From Microbacterium sp. BR1 (GTDB lineage: Bacteria; Actinomycetota; Actinomycetes; Actinomycetales; Microbacteriaceae), in NCBI RefSeq assembly GCF_002812725.1, contig NZ_NMUN01000002.1, forward strand, positions 124,001-188,000: a stretch of DNA of 64,000 nucleotides, given 5' to 3'. The position numbers and the translations under genes were made by a program. Positions 9,019 to 18,419 of this stretch are shown here, in pieces. Positions within the stretch are counted from its first letter, which is position 1. Every line of letters starts with the position of its first letter. The notes beneath the pieces are model-generated. The model ran no database searches. It was not told where the DNA came from and saw nothing but the letters and a program-made list of their open reading frames with translations.

Positions 9019-11390
9019 CGAGACGACCGCTTTCGACCTATCGGTTGCAGATCCGCCCCTCTTTCGACCTGCATGCGGCGGCATCCATCACGCGATATCT
9101 CCGTGATCTCGGTGCGGACTGGGCGTACCTGTCGCCGCTGCTGAAGGCGACCGAGGGCTCCGACCACGGTTACGACGTCGTCGACCCGAGCCTCGTCGAC
9201 CCCGCACGGGGTGGGGCGGAGGGACTCGACCGGTTCGTCGCATCCGCTCGTGATGCGGGCCTCGGGATCCTCGTCGACACGGTGCCGAACCACATGGGCG
9301 TCTCGGTTCCGGCGCAGAACCCGTGGTGGTGGGACCTGCTCACCCACGGGCGCGGCTCCCGGTACGCCGAGGCGTTCGATGTGGACTGGGAATTCGGCGG
9401 GGGGCGCGTGCGTGTCCCGGTGCTCGGCGGAGAGCTGGGCGACATCATCGACGCGGGCGAGATCCGCATCGCGCTCGCACAGACGCAGGAGGCTCCGCAC
9501 GGCACCCTGCAGTACTTCGACAACGTCTTCCCCCTCGCGCCGGACACGGTCGAGGGGAACGAACGCGACGACCTCGAGAACCCCGAGGTCGTGCGGGCGA
9601 TCGTCGACCGCCAGCACTACGAGTTGATGTTCTGGCGACGCGAGGCCGCCGAGCTGAACTACCGGCGCTTCTTCGCCGTGACGACCCTGGCGGGCGTCCG
9701 GGTCGAGATCCCGTGGGTGTTCGACGAGGCACACGCCGAGATCCTGCGCTGGGTCGGCGATGGCCTGGTCGACGGCATCCGGGTCGACCACCCCGATGGC
9801 CTGCTCGATCCGGGCGCGTACCTCGACCGTCTCGCCGAGGCGACCGGCGGCGCATACGTTCTGGTGGAGAAGATCCTCGAGCACGGCGAGACGCTGCCCA
9901 GCTGGTGGCGGACGGATGGCACGACCGGTTACGACGCGCTCGCCGTGATCGATCGTGTGCTGATCGACCCGGCCGGCGAGGACGCGCTCGACGCGATCGA
10001 CGCCGCCGTGCGTGCCGACGACGGGCTCGCGCCGCAGGCATCGTGGGACGACCTCATCCACGACACCAAGCGCACCATCGCCGACACGATCCAGGGCGCC
10101 GAGGTCGCGCGCCTCGTGCGGCTGCTCGACGAGCCCGTCTCGGGTGCCGCGGACGCGATCGCGGAGTTGCTCGCCTGCTTCCCCGTGTATCGCTCGTACC
10201 TTCCCGCCGGACGTGAGGCGCTCGACGCCGCGGCGGGGCTCGCCATGAGTCGCCGCCCTGACCTGGCGGGAGCCTTCGACAGCATCGTGCCGCAGCTGGC
10301 GGATGCGTCGCTCGAGGTGGCGCGTCGGTTCCAGCAGACGACCGGGCCCGTCATGGCCAAGGGCGTCGAGGACACCGCGTTCTATCGCGCCTCGCGCCTC
10401 GGATCCCTGACCGAGGTCGGTGCCGACCCGTCCGAGTTCGCGCTCGACGTGCCCGGCTTCCACGCCGCACAGGCAACGCGCCAGGCATCCTGGCCCCACG
10501 CGATGACGACCCTCTCGACCCATGACACGAAGCGCGGCGAGGACGTGCGCGCACGCCTGTCGGTGCTGAGCGAGCTTCCCGCGCGCTGGCTCGAGTCCCT
10601 GTCGGCACTGCGGGCCATCGCCTCGACCGGACACGGCGGGTTCGACAACCTCCTCTGGCAGGCGATCGTCGGAGCGTGGCCCGCATCGCGCGAACGCCTG
10701 CACGCCTATGCGGAGAAGGCGGCTCGTGAGGCCGCCGAATCGACCGGGTGGTGGGATCAGGACGAGGCCTTCGAAGCCCGGATGCACGAGCTGGTGGACG
10801 CCGCGTTCGACAACGGCGAGGCATCCGCGATCCTGGAATCGCTCGTCGCCGAGGTCGCGCCCTACGGGTGGTCGAACTCGCTCTCGGCGAAGCTGCTGCA
10901 GCTGACCGCGCCGGGTGTTCCCGATGTCTACCAGGGGTCGGAACTGTGGGAGATGAGCCTGGTCGACCCCGACAACCGCCGTGCCGTCGACTTCGCCGCG
11001 CGCGCCGAGATGCTCGCCAGGATCGATTCGGCATTCGAGGCGGGGGAGTTGCCCGCCGTGGACGCCTCCGGTGCCGCCAAAATGCTCGTGACCTCGCGTG
11101 CGCTCCGCACGCGTCGCTATCGCGCCGAGCTCTTCACGCGCTACACACCCCTCACGGTCGTCGGGTCGGCCGCGCAGCACGCGATCGCCTACGATCGCGG
11201 TGGCGTGCAGGCCGTCGCGACGCGTCTGCCCGTCGGTCTCGAGGCGCTCGGGGGATGGCAGGACACGGTCCTGCTGCGCCCGGCGGTGCCCGCGGTCGAT
11301 CTGCTGACCGGTCGTCGGTTCGAGGGTGGCGAGGTGCCGCTCGCCGACTTGCTGGCGACCTATCCGGTTGCGCTGCTCGCCAACGAGTAG
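9015..11390 (+). CDS. treY: maltooligosyl trehalose synthase TreY
   Basis: 791 aa from GTG, overlapping the glgX stop. GH13 intramolecular transglucosylase that converts the reducing-end alpha-1,4 bond of malto-oligosaccharides to alpha,alpha-1,1. The N-terminus is STYRLQIRPSFDLHAAASIT. Catalytic residues are Asp258 (VDGIRVDHPDGLLDP), Glu285 (VLVEKILEHGE) and Asp504 (STHDTKRGEDVR). Other family motifs are DTVPNHMGV, YRRFFAV and PGVPDVYQGSELWE. Length is normal. It pairs with TreZ, encoded 7.7 kb downstream instead of next to it. Confidence 0.96.
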   Translation: MTRRPLSTYRLQIRPSFDLHAAASITRYLRDLGADWAYLSPLLKATEGSDHGYDVVDPSLVDPARGGAEGLDRFVASARDAGLGILVDTVPNHMGVSVPAQNPWWWDLLTHGRGSRYAEAFDVDWEFGGGRVRVPVLGGELGDIIDAGEIRIALAQTQEAPHGTLQYFDNVFPLAPDTVEGNERDDLENPEVVRAIVDRQHYELMFWRREAAELNYRRFFAVTTLAGVRVEIPWVFDEAHAEILRWVGDGLVDGIRVDHPDGLLDPGAYLDRLAEATGGAYVLVEKILEHGETLPSWWRTDGTTGYDALAVIDRVLIDPAGEDALDAIDAAVRADDGLAPQASWDDLIHDTKRTIADTIQGAEVARLVRLLDEPVSGAADAIAELLACFPVYRSYLPAGREALDAAAGLAMSRRPDLAGAFDSIVPQLADASLEVARRFQQTTGPVMAKGVEDTAFYRASRLGSLTEVGADPSEFALDVPGFHAAQATRQASWPHAMTTLSTHDTKRGEDVRARLSVLSELPARWLESLSALRAIASTGHGGFDNLLWQAIVGAWPASRERLHAYAEKAAREAAESTGWWDQDEAFEARMHELVDAAFDNGEASAILESLVAEVAPYGWSNSLSAKLLQLTAPGVPDVYQGSELWEMSLVDPDNRRAVDFAARAEMLARIDSAFEAGELPAVDASGAAKMLVTSRALRTRRYRAELFTRYTPLTVVGSAAQHAIAYDRGGVQAVATRLPVGLEALGGWQDTVLLRPAVPAVDLLTGRRFEGGEVPLADLLATYPVALLANE

Positions 11391-11425
11391 GCGCGGGGGT
11401 CGATCGAGCGGTTCTTCCCCCGCGC
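11391..11425 (+). terminator. GC hairpin immediately after treY
   Basis: A perfect 9-bp inverted repeat GCGCGGGGG / CCCCCGCGC with a 17-nt loop starts at the base after the treY stop. There is no T tract. It could end or attenuate glgX-treY transcription before the DUF1989 operon. Confidence 0.45.
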
Positions 11426-11506
11426 GAGTGGATGAGTGAGGCTCCGGATGAGTGGGGTCGCGGTTCGCGGCGTCTCGAAACACGGGGGAAACGTTCGTCT
11501 GGTGTA

Positions 11507-11528
11507 ATTTCTGTCAGTTGACAGAAAT
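11507..11528 (+). promoter_or_regulatory. 22-bp palindromic operator of the DUF1989/carboxylase operon
   Basis: Arms ATTTCTGTCA and TGACAGAAAT are separated by GT: a perfect 10-bp dyad. It lies 10 nt upstream of the ATG at 11538 and overlaps the likely -10 region (gtgtaatttc). Size and symmetry fit a TetR-family dimer site; the only TetR gene in the cassette is at 18420. An SD (GGAG) lies between the operator and the ATG. Confidence 0.7.
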
Positions 11529-11537
11529 GGAGACGGC

Positions 11538-12404
11538 ATGCCCCTCGACGACTCGACTCTCGACAACATGGGCCGCAGCGAGGCTCTCGGCAGCGTCGGG
11601 CAGGCGCGGGCGGATGCGCGGGCACGCGAGACGCAGTCGCGCTGGATGCCATATGTCCCGGCAAGCGGAACGCCGACCCCGCCCGTGGGGATCGATCCGG
11701 CGACGCTGCTGTGGTCCGAGACCGTGGCGCCCGGTGGCTACACGCACCTGCGCGTGGCCCGGGGCACGCGCATCCGGCTCGAGGACCCCGAGGGGGACGC
11801 CTCGGCGAGCGTCGTGATGTTCAATGCCCTGAATCCGGGTGAGCGGCTGAACGTCGCCGATACGCAGAAGATCCCATGGCAGGCGTATCTCGGTGCCCAC
11901 CACCCCCTGCTGTCGGGCGACGGGCGCGTGCTCGCGACGATCCTCGAAGACACGTCCGGTCATCACGACGCGTTCTGCGGGGCATCCGGCGACGCGTGGA
12001 ACGTGCACAAGTACGGGGACGCGACGCCCGAGGGTCCGACCCCTTCGGGGCACGCCCTGCTCCGGATGGCGGGGGCGAAGCACGGCCTCGGGCGTCGCGA
12101 CATCCCACCGGCGGTCTCGTTCTTCCAGGGCGTGCGGGTGCTCGAAGACGGCGCCTTCGATTGGCGCGGTTCCGCCGGTGCCGGGACGCACGTGGACCTG
12201 CTCGCCGAGCTGCCGCTCATCGTCCTGATCGCCAACGCGCCGCACCCGCGGGATCCGCGCCCCGATTACGTCGTCGCGCCCCTCCGCGTCCACGCGTGGA
12301 CCGAGCGCGCCAGTCGCGAGGGGGACGCCCACGTGGACGCGACGCCCGAGCGTCAGCGCGCCTACCGCAACTCGATCGCCTACGCGGCCCTCGCCGGACT
12401 CTGA
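11538..12404 (+). CDS. DUF1989 protein (UAAP1), likely carboxyguanidine deiminase subunit
   Basis: 288 aa. Belongs to the urea-amidolyase-associated protein 1 family (DUF1989). Visible features are VAPGGYTHLRVARGTRIRL, FNALNPGERLNVADTQKIPW, and a candidate metal-binding patch HHDAFCG (His142, His143, Cys147). Members of this family were long of unknown function; paired DUF1989 proteins were then shown to form carboxyguanidine deiminase, which turns carboxyguanidine into allophanate. First gene of the five-gene cassette, with SD GGAG 5 nt before the ATG and an operator just upstream. The family call is firm. The guanidine role is inference from family and context. Confidence 0.88.
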   Translation: MPLDDSTLDNMGRSEALGSVGQARADARARETQSRWMPYVPASGTPTPPVGIDPATLLWSETVAPGGYTHLRVARGTRIRLEDPEGDASASVVMFNALNPGERLNVADTQKIPWQAYLGAHHPLLSGDGRVLATILEDTSGHHDAFCGASGDAWNVHKYGDATPEGPTPSGHALLRMAGAKHGLGRRDIPPAVSFFQGVRVLEDGAFDWRGSAGAGTHVDLLAELPLIVLIANAPHPRDPRPDYVVAPLRVHAWTERASREGDAHVDATPERQRAYRNSIAYAALAGL

Positions 12405-12417
12405 AGGAAGCAGCGCC

Positions 12418-13125
12418 ATGGTTCACACGACCGTCCCCCCGCGTCCCGTCTACGCCGAGGGCAGCCCGCTCGACTGGTCCGAGGCGTTCGTCCCCGGCAC
12501 GAACGTCGTCGACGACGTCATCGCGCCCCGCGCAGCGTGGTCCGCCGTCGTCCGTGCCGGTCAGGTGTTCACGCTCGTGGATGTCGGGGGCAACCAGTCC
12601 GGCGACTGCCTGATCTTCGCGCTCGACGACACCTCCGAGCGCTACAGTGTGCCCGACACCCTCGCCTGGCAGGGCAACGCGTACGTCGACGTGGGCACGG
12701 TGCTGCGCTCGAACCTCGGCGAGCCGCTCATGACGGTGGTCGGCAACGAGATCGACCGCCAGGACACGATCGGAGGCGCCTGCAGCAAGGAGTCGAACAC
12801 CCTGCGCTACGGCCACCACACCGCGTATCAGCACGCGTGCCGCGAGAACTTCCTGTTCGAGGGTGAGAAGTGGGGGCTCGGTGCGCGTGACCTGGTGTCG
12901 AACCTGAACTGGTTCATGAACGTCCCGGTCGAAGCGGACGGGGCGCTCGGAATCGTCGACGGGATGTCCGCTCCCGGCAGACGCGTGGCCTGCCGGGCCG
13001 AGAAGGACGTCATCGTCGTGATCTCGAACTGCCCGCAGATGAACAACCCCTGCAACGACTTCAACGTGACGCCGCTGCGCGCCATCGTCACTCAGCCCGT
13101 CACGCAGCCCGCCACGCAGCCCTGA
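12418..13125 (+). CDS. DUF1989 protein (UAAP2), likely carboxyguanidine deiminase subunit
   Basis: 235 aa, a second and divergent DUF1989 paralogue (urea-amidolyase-associated protein 2). Motifs are GGNQSGDCLIFALDD, GGACSKESNTLRYGHH, HACRENFL, and CPQMNNPCNDFN. The several conserved Cys and His residues fit a metal-dependent active site. It probably forms a heteromer with the 11538 product. It starts 13 nt after the preceding stop with SD GAAGGAAG. The C-terminus carries an odd short repeat TQPVTQPATQP just before the stop, which is probably not part of the fold. Confidence 0.88.
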   Translation: MVHTTVPPRPVYAEGSPLDWSEAFVPGTNVVDDVIAPRAAWSAVVRAGQVFTLVDVGGNQSGDCLIFALDDTSERYSVPDTLAWQGNAYVDVGTVLRSNLGEPLMTVVGNEIDRQDTIGGACSKESNTLRYGHHTAYQHACRENFLFEGEKWGLGARDLVSNLNWFMNVPVEADGALGIVDGMSAPGRRVACRAEKDVIVVISNCPQMNNPCNDFNVTPLRAIVTQPVTQPATQP

Positions 13126-13133
13126 GGCCTCCG

Positions 13134-16100
13134 ATGTCCTTCGACACCCTGCTCGTCGCGAACCGCGGCGAGATCGCACGCCGCATCATCCGTTCCGCGA
13201 GAGAACTCGGGCTGCGCACCGTCGCCGTCTACTCGGACGCGGACCGCGCCGCCCCGCACGTGCGCGAGGCCGACGTCGCCGTGCGCCTGGGCCCCGCGCC
13301 TGCCGCCGAGTCGTACCTGCGCGGCGACGCGATCATCGCCGCGGCGATCGAGCACGGCGCGGGTGCCATCCACCCGGGCTACGGCTTTCTGTCCGAGAAT
13401 TTCGAGGCGGCCCGCGCGGTCGAGGCGGCGGGGCTCGCCTGGATCGGCCCGACGCCCGAGCAGATCCAGACGTTCGGGCTCAAGCACACGGCCCGCGAGT
13501 ACGCCGAGGCCGCGGGCGTGCCGATGCTCGCGGGCACGGGGTTGCTGTCTTCCGCCGAGGAGGCGGTCTCAGAAGCCGAGCGCGTCGGACTGCCCGTCAT
13601 GCTCAAGGCGACCGGCGGCGGCGGGGGGATCGGGATGCGCGTCTGTTCGACCGCCGACGAGGTGCGCGAGGGGTACGCGGCGGTCGCCGCCATGGCCGCG
13701 CGCAGCTTCGGGGCGGGCGGGGTGTTCCTCGAGCGCCTGGTCACGCACGCGCGTCACGTCGAGGTGCAGGTCTTCGGCGACGGCGAGGGCCGGGTCGCGG
13801 TCTTCGGCGACCGCGACTGCTCGCTGCAGCGACGCAACCAGAAGGTGATCGAGGAGGCCCCGGCACCGCACCTCCCCGATTCCGTCCGGCGACAGATGCA
13901 CGACGCCGCGCGTCGGCTCGCGGCATCCGTGGGCTATCGGTCCGCGGGCACGGTGGAGTTCATCTACGACCCGGTGCGCGAAGAGGCGGCCTTCCTCGAG
14001 GTCAACACGCGCCTGCAGGTCGAGCATCCCGTCACCGAGGCCGTGTTCGGCATCGATCTCGTCGCGCTCATGCTGGCGCTCGGGCGCGGCGGCGCGAGCG
14101 CGCTCGACGATGCGGTCTTCGAGACCGAGCACGTTCCGAGCGGCCACGCTTTCGAGGCCCGCGTCTACGCCGAAGACCCCGCACGGGGGTTCGCGCCCTC
14201 GCCCGGACTCGTGACGAATGCGTCGTTCCCCCGGGGCGACGGCATCCGCGTCGACGCGTGGATCGAGACCGGGCTCGAGGTCACGCCCGACTACGACCCC
14301 ATGCTCGCCAAGGTCATCGCGTCCGCCGCTGACCGTGACGCCGCGCTCGACCTGTTGGGCGACGCGCTCGCCGAAACCCGCATCGACGGCATCGTCACGG
14401 GGATCGGGATGCTCGAGGCGCTGTGTCACGATCCCGTCGTGCGCGCCGTGGCACATGACACGGGCACCCTCGGCGACCCGGATGACCCGCGCCCGCGTAT
14501 CGATGTCCTGGCCCCGGGGCTGATGACGACGGTGCAGGATCTGCCCGGTCGTATCGGGCTCTGGAACGTGGGCGTGCCGCCCTCGGGGCCCATGGATCCG
14601 GTGTCGTTCCGCGAGGCGAACCTCGCCGTGGGGAACGATGCCGATGCCCCGGCGCTCGAGATCACGATGTCGGGCCCGCGCCTGCGCTTCTCGGCCCCGG
14701 CCGTCGTGTGCGTGACGGGCGCCGAGGCTCCCGTGACGGTCGATGGCCGCATCGTCGGGTCGTGGGAGCCGTTCGAGGTTCCGGCCGGCGGCGTTGTCGC
14801 GGTGGGCGCGACGACCCTCGGCATGCGCGCCTACCTCGCCGTGCGTGGAGGGTTCGATGTGCCGACCTATCTCGGCAGCGCATCGACGTTCACGCTCGGC
14901 GGGTTCGGGGGACACGGCGGTCGCGCGCTGATCGCCGGGGATGTTCTGCGACCGGGGGCGCTCGAGGGGACCGCCGCACCCGCGGCGACTCCGATCGAGC
15001 GGCGTCCCCGCCTGACACACGAATGGGTGATCGGGGTGCTCGAGGGGCCGCACGCCGCACCCGAGTTCTTCACCCGCGACGACATCGACGAGCTCTACCG
15101 CGCGGTCTACGAGGTCGATGTGCAATCCGCCCGCACCGGCGTACGGCTGCGGGGGCCGAAGCCGCAGTGGGCCCGCGAGGACGGGGGAGAGGCGGGCCTG
15201 CACCCGTCCAACATCCACGACACCCCCTACGCCGTCGGTGCGCTCGACTTCACGGGCGACACCCCGATCATCCTCGGGCTCGATGGCCCGAGCCTCGGCG
15301 GATTCGTCTGCCCCGCCGTCGTCGCCAGCGGCGAGTTCTGGAAGGTCGGGCAGCTGCGCCCCGGCGACACCGTCCGCTTCGCCGCGATCCGAGAAGAAGA
15401 CGCGCTCGTGTTCGCGGCGCCGCTCACCGCGACGGCCGGTTCTGGCGGCGGAGACGGAGACGACGGCATCCTCGCCCGACGCGAAGCGATCACCGCGGGC
15501 GACGAGATGCTCGCCCCCACCGTGACTTACCGGCGTGACGGCGACGCCAACATCCTGGTCGAGTACGGCGACAACGTGCTCGATCTCGGCCTGCGCATGC
15601 GGGTGCACGCTCTCGAAGAGGCCGTGCTCGCGCGCGGAATCGATGGCGTGCGGGATGTCACCCCCGGCATCCGTTCGCTGCAGATCCAGACCGATCCCCG
15701 CATCCTGCGCGCCTCGGAGCTGCTCGCCGAGCTGCAGCGGATCGAAGAGGCGCTCCCCGCGTCGCGCGAACTCACGGTGCCCTCGCGCATCGTGCACCTG
15801 CCGCTGTCATGGGACGACCCGGCCACGAAACTCGCGATCGACCGGTACATGTCGAGCGTTCGCGATGACGCCCCGTGGACGCCGTCGAACATCGAGTTCA
15901 TCCGCCGCGTGAACGGGCTCGACAGCACCGACGAGGTGAAGCGCATCGTTTTCGAGGCCGATTACCTCGTGCTCGGGCTCGGCGACGTGTACCTGGGCGC
16001 GCCGGTCGCGACCCCCGTCGACCCCCGGCACCGCCTGGTGACGACGAAATACAACCCCGCCCGCACGTGGACGGCCGAGAACTCGGTCGGAATCGGCGGG

Positions 16101-16730
16101 GCGTACATGTGCATCTACGGCATGGAGGGTCCCGGCGGGTACCAGTTCGTCGGCCGCACGGTGCAGATCTGGAATCGCTTTCGTCGAGGCGCGCTGTTCG
16201 ATGAGAACCCCTGGGCGCTGCGGCCCTTCGACCGCATCAAGTGGTACCCGGTGTCGGCCGAGGAACTGCTCGACCTGCGCGCAGACGTGGACGCCGGGCG
16301 CGGTGACTTCCGCACCGAAGAGGGCCGCTTCGCGCTCGCCGAGTACGAGGAGTTCCTGGCGGCGGAGGCCGAATCGATCCGGGCGTTCCGAACGACCCAG
16401 CAGGCCGCGTTCTCGGCCGAGAAGGATGCGTGGCGCGCTTCGGGCGAGTTCGAGCGCACCTACGACGCACCTCCCGCCCCGGCCGCCGACATCGTCGTGC
16501 CCGAGGGGTGCGAGGCCGTGACGGCTCCGTTCGCGGCGAGCGTGTGGCGCGTCGACGTGGAGCAGGGGTCGCAGGTCGAGGTCGACGACCGGCTCGTCGT
16601 CCTCGAGGCGATGAAGATGGAATCGCCCGTCCTGTCCCCGGCGGCGGGTCGTGTCGCCGCCGTCTATGTCTCACCCGGCGAGCGTGTCGCCGCCGGTCAG
16701 GTTCTCGCAGCAGTGGAGGTTTCGTCATGA
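13134..16730 (+). CDS. uca: biotin-dependent urea/guanidine carboxylase
   Basis: 1198 aa, normal for the family. Domains: biotin carboxylase (about 1-450, with HPGYGFLSEN and ATP-grasp KATGGGGGIGMRV), KipA/AHS2-type carboxyltransferase half (about 455-760), KipI/AHS1-type half (about 790-1010), the GIGGAYMCIYGMEGPGGYQF region, and C-terminal BCCP with biotinyl Lys1161 (LEAMKMESPV). It carboxylates urea or guanidine with ATP and bicarbonate. Asp705 sits in GALDFTGD, where yeast urea amidolyase, as I recall it, has Asn (GAINFTGD); Asp there is reported to mark guanidine carboxylases. Together with the two DUF1989 genes this favours guanidine. ATGA overlap with atzF. Confidence 0.93.
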   Translation: MSFDTLLVANRGEIARRIIRSARELGLRTVAVYSDADRAAPHVREADVAVRLGPAPAAESYLRGDAIIAAAIEHGAGAIHPGYGFLSENFEAARAVEAAGLAWIGPTPEQIQTFGLKHTAREYAEAAGVPMLAGTGLLSSAEEAVSEAERVGLPVMLKATGGGGGIGMRVCSTADEVREGYAAVAAMAARSFGAGGVFLERLVTHARHVEVQVFGDGEGRVAVFGDRDCSLQRRNQKVIEEAPAPHLPDSVRRQMHDAARRLAASVGYRSAGTVEFIYDPVREEAAFLEVNTRLQVEHPVTEAVFGIDLVALMLALGRGGASALDDAVFETEHVPSGHAFEARVYAEDPARGFAPSPGLVTNASFPRGDGIRVDAWIETGLEVTPDYDPMLAKVIASAADRDAALDLLGDALAETRIDGIVTGIGMLEALCHDPVVRAVAHDTGTLGDPDDPRPRIDVLAPGLMTTVQDLPGRIGLWNVGVPPSGPMDPVSFREANLAVGNDADAPALEITMSGPRLRFSAPAVVCVTGAEAPVTVDGRIVGSWEPFEVPAGGVVAVGATTLGMRAYLAVRGGFDVPTYLGSASTFTLGGFGGHGGRALIAGDVLRPGALEGTAAPAATPIERRPRLTHEWVIGVLEGPHAAPEFFTRDDIDELYRAVYEVDVQSARTGVRLRGPKPQWAREDGGEAGLHPSNIHDTPYAVGALDFTGDTPIILGLDGPSLGGFVCPAVVASGEFWKVGQLRPGDTVRFAAIREEDALVFAAPLTATAGSGGGDGDDGILARREAITAGDEMLAPTVTYRRDGDANILVEYGDNVLDLGLRMRVHALEEAVLARGIDGVRDVTPGIRSLQIQTDPRILRASELLAELQRIEEALPASRELTVPSRIVHLPLSWDDPATKLAIDRYMSSVRDDAPWTPSNIEFIRRVNGLDSTDEVKRIVFEADYLVLGLGDVYLGAPVATPVDPRHRLVTTKYNPARTWTAENSVGIGGAYMCIYGMEGPGGYQFVGRTVQIWNRFRRGALFDENPWALRPFDRIKWYPVSAEELLDLRADVDAGRGDFRTEEGRFALAEYEEFLAAEAESIRAFRTTQQAAFSAEKDAWRASGEFERTYDAPPAPAADIVVPEGCEAVTAPFAASVWRVDVEQGSQVEVDDRLVVLEAMKMESPVLSPAAGRVAAVYVSPGERVAAGQVLAAVEVSS

Positions 16731-18415
16731 GTGTCGTGAGCGCGGTCGAAAAGGTCCAGCAGGCGTACGAGCGGATGGCTTCTGCCGACCGCCCCGAGGT
16801 GTGGATCGCCCTGCGCGACGAGTCCGATGTGCTCGCCGAGGCGCGCGCGCTCGACGCGCGGGTCGCCGCGGGCGAGCGCCTCCCGCTCGCGGGCGTGCTC
16901 GTCGCGGTCAAGGACAACATCGACGTCGCCGGACTCTCGACAACCGCCGGATGCCCCGCGTTCGCGTACGCGCCCGAGGCGGACGCGCCATCCGTGGCCC
17001 GGCTGCGGGCCGCGGGTGCGATCGTGCTCGGCAAGACCAACCTCGATCAGTTCGCGACGGGCCTCGTCGGCACGCGCAGCCCTTACGGCGCCGTCCGCAA
17101 CGCGTGGCAGCCCGACCGCATCTCGGGTGGCTCCAGCTCGGGATCCGCGGTCGCCGTCGCGTTGAGTTTCGTCGACATCGCCCTGGGCACCGACACCGCC
17201 GGGTCCGGCCGGGTCCCCGCGGCCCTGAACGGCATCTACGGGATCAAGCCGAGCGTCGGACTCGTCCCGACGACCGGCGTCGTGCCGGCGTGCTGGTCGA
17301 TCGACGTGGTCACGGTGTTCGCCCGCGACCTCGGTCTGGGTCGTCTCGCGGCCGAGACGATGGAGGGTGCGGACGGGATCGATCCGCTCGTGCGGGTCGC
17401 GGAGCCCGGGCCGGGACTGGGGGCCGCGCCGCGCGTCGCGATCCCGACCGTCGAGCACCTCGAGGGGCTCGCGCCGGGCTGGGCCGAGGCGTTCCAGGGC
17501 GTCGTCGAGCGACTCGCGGCGTCGGGGGTCGACGTCGTCGAGGTCGACATCGCCCCGCTGCTCGATGCGGCGGCATTGCTGTACGGCGGGGCCTTCGTCG
17601 CCGAGCGGACCGCCGCGGTGGGCGACTTCATCCGCCAGAACGCGGAACTCATCGGTGGCGAAATCGACCCGACGGTCGCGACGATCGTCGGAGGCGGCGA
17701 GCGGTTCACCGCCATCGACGCCTTCCGGGACCGCGAACGCCTGCGCCGCCTGGGCCTTGCGGGAGCCCGGCTGCTCGAGGGGACCGACGCGCTCCTGACC
17801 CCCACGACGACCTGGCATCCGACGCTCGCCGAGGTCGCCGCCGACCCGATCGGCGCCAACGCGCGCATGGGTCGCTACACGAATTTCGCCAACCTCCTCG
17901 ACTACGCCTCGCTCGCGGTCCCCGCGGGAACGGTCGGCGGGTTCCCGTTCGGCGTCATGCTGACGGCGCCCGCCTTCAGCGACCGCCGCCTGGCCGAGCT
18001 GGCGCGACGGATCGGGGATGCCCAGATCGACATCCTGGTCGTGGGCGCTCATCTCACGGGTCAGCCGCTGGGCCACCAGCTGATCGCCGCGGGCGGACGA
18101 TTCTCGCGCCGGGTGCGCACGTCGCAGTCCTATCGCCTGCACGCGCTGCCGACCGTGCCCCCCAAGCCGGGGCTTCGCCGGGTCGAGCGTGAGGGGTACG
18201 CGATCGAGGGTGAGGTCTGGACACTTCCGGCGCACGGCTTCGGTGCGTTCGTCGCGTCCCTGCCCCAGCCCATGACGATCGGCCGGGTCGCGCTCGAGGA
18301 CGGCACCGCGGTGGCGGGATTCCTCGCTGAGCCGGTCGTGTTCGAGGACGCGCCGGACATCAGCGGGTACGGCGGATGGCTTGCCTATCTCGCGCGGGAT
18401 CAGAGCGCAGAATAG
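16727..18415 (+). CDS. atzF: allophanate hydrolase
   Basis: 562 aa from the ATG overlapping the carboxylase stop. Amidase-signature enzyme that converts allophanate to ammonia and CO2. The Ser-cisSer-Lys triad is visible: Lys62 (VAVKDNID), Ser136 in GGSSSGS, nucleophile Ser160 in GTDTAGSGRVPA, with the expected 24-residue spacing. The C-terminal domain (about 440-562, VVGAHLTGQPLGHQLIAAGG and PKPGLRR) is the extra domain that distinguishes true allophanate hydrolases from other amidases. Last catabolic gene of the cassette; no transporter or urease gene is nearby. Confidence 0.95.
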   Translation: MSVVSAVEKVQQAYERMASADRPEVWIALRDESDVLAEARALDARVAAGERLPLAGVLVAVKDNIDVAGLSTTAGCPAFAYAPEADAPSVARLRAAGAIVLGKTNLDQFATGLVGTRSPYGAVRNAWQPDRISGGSSSGSAVAVALSFVDIALGTDTAGSGRVPAALNGIYGIKPSVGLVPTTGVVPACWSIDVVTVFARDLGLGRLAAETMEGADGIDPLVRVAEPGPGLGAAPRVAIPTVEHLEGLAPGWAEAFQGVVERLAASGVDVVEVDIAPLLDAAALLYGGAFVAERTAAVGDFIRQNAELIGGEIDPTVATIVGGGERFTAIDAFRDRERLRRLGLAGARLLEGTDALLTPTTTWHPTLAEVAADPIGANARMGRYTNFANLLDYASLAVPAGTVGGFPFGVMLTAPAFSDRRLAELARRIGDAQIDILVVGAHLTGQPLGHQLIAAGGRFSRRVRTSQSYRLHALPTVPPKPGLRRVEREGYAIEGEVWTLPAHGFGAFVASLPQPMTIGRVALEDGTAVAGFLAEPVVFEDAPDISGYGGWLAYLARDQSAE

Positions 18416-18419
18416 AGGG

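Noticed and set aside
11391-11537. Guanidine-I (ykkC) riboswitch expected before a guanidine operon
   Set aside because: None of the conserved single-stranded signatures could be found by eye; the leader is too short between the operator and the SD.
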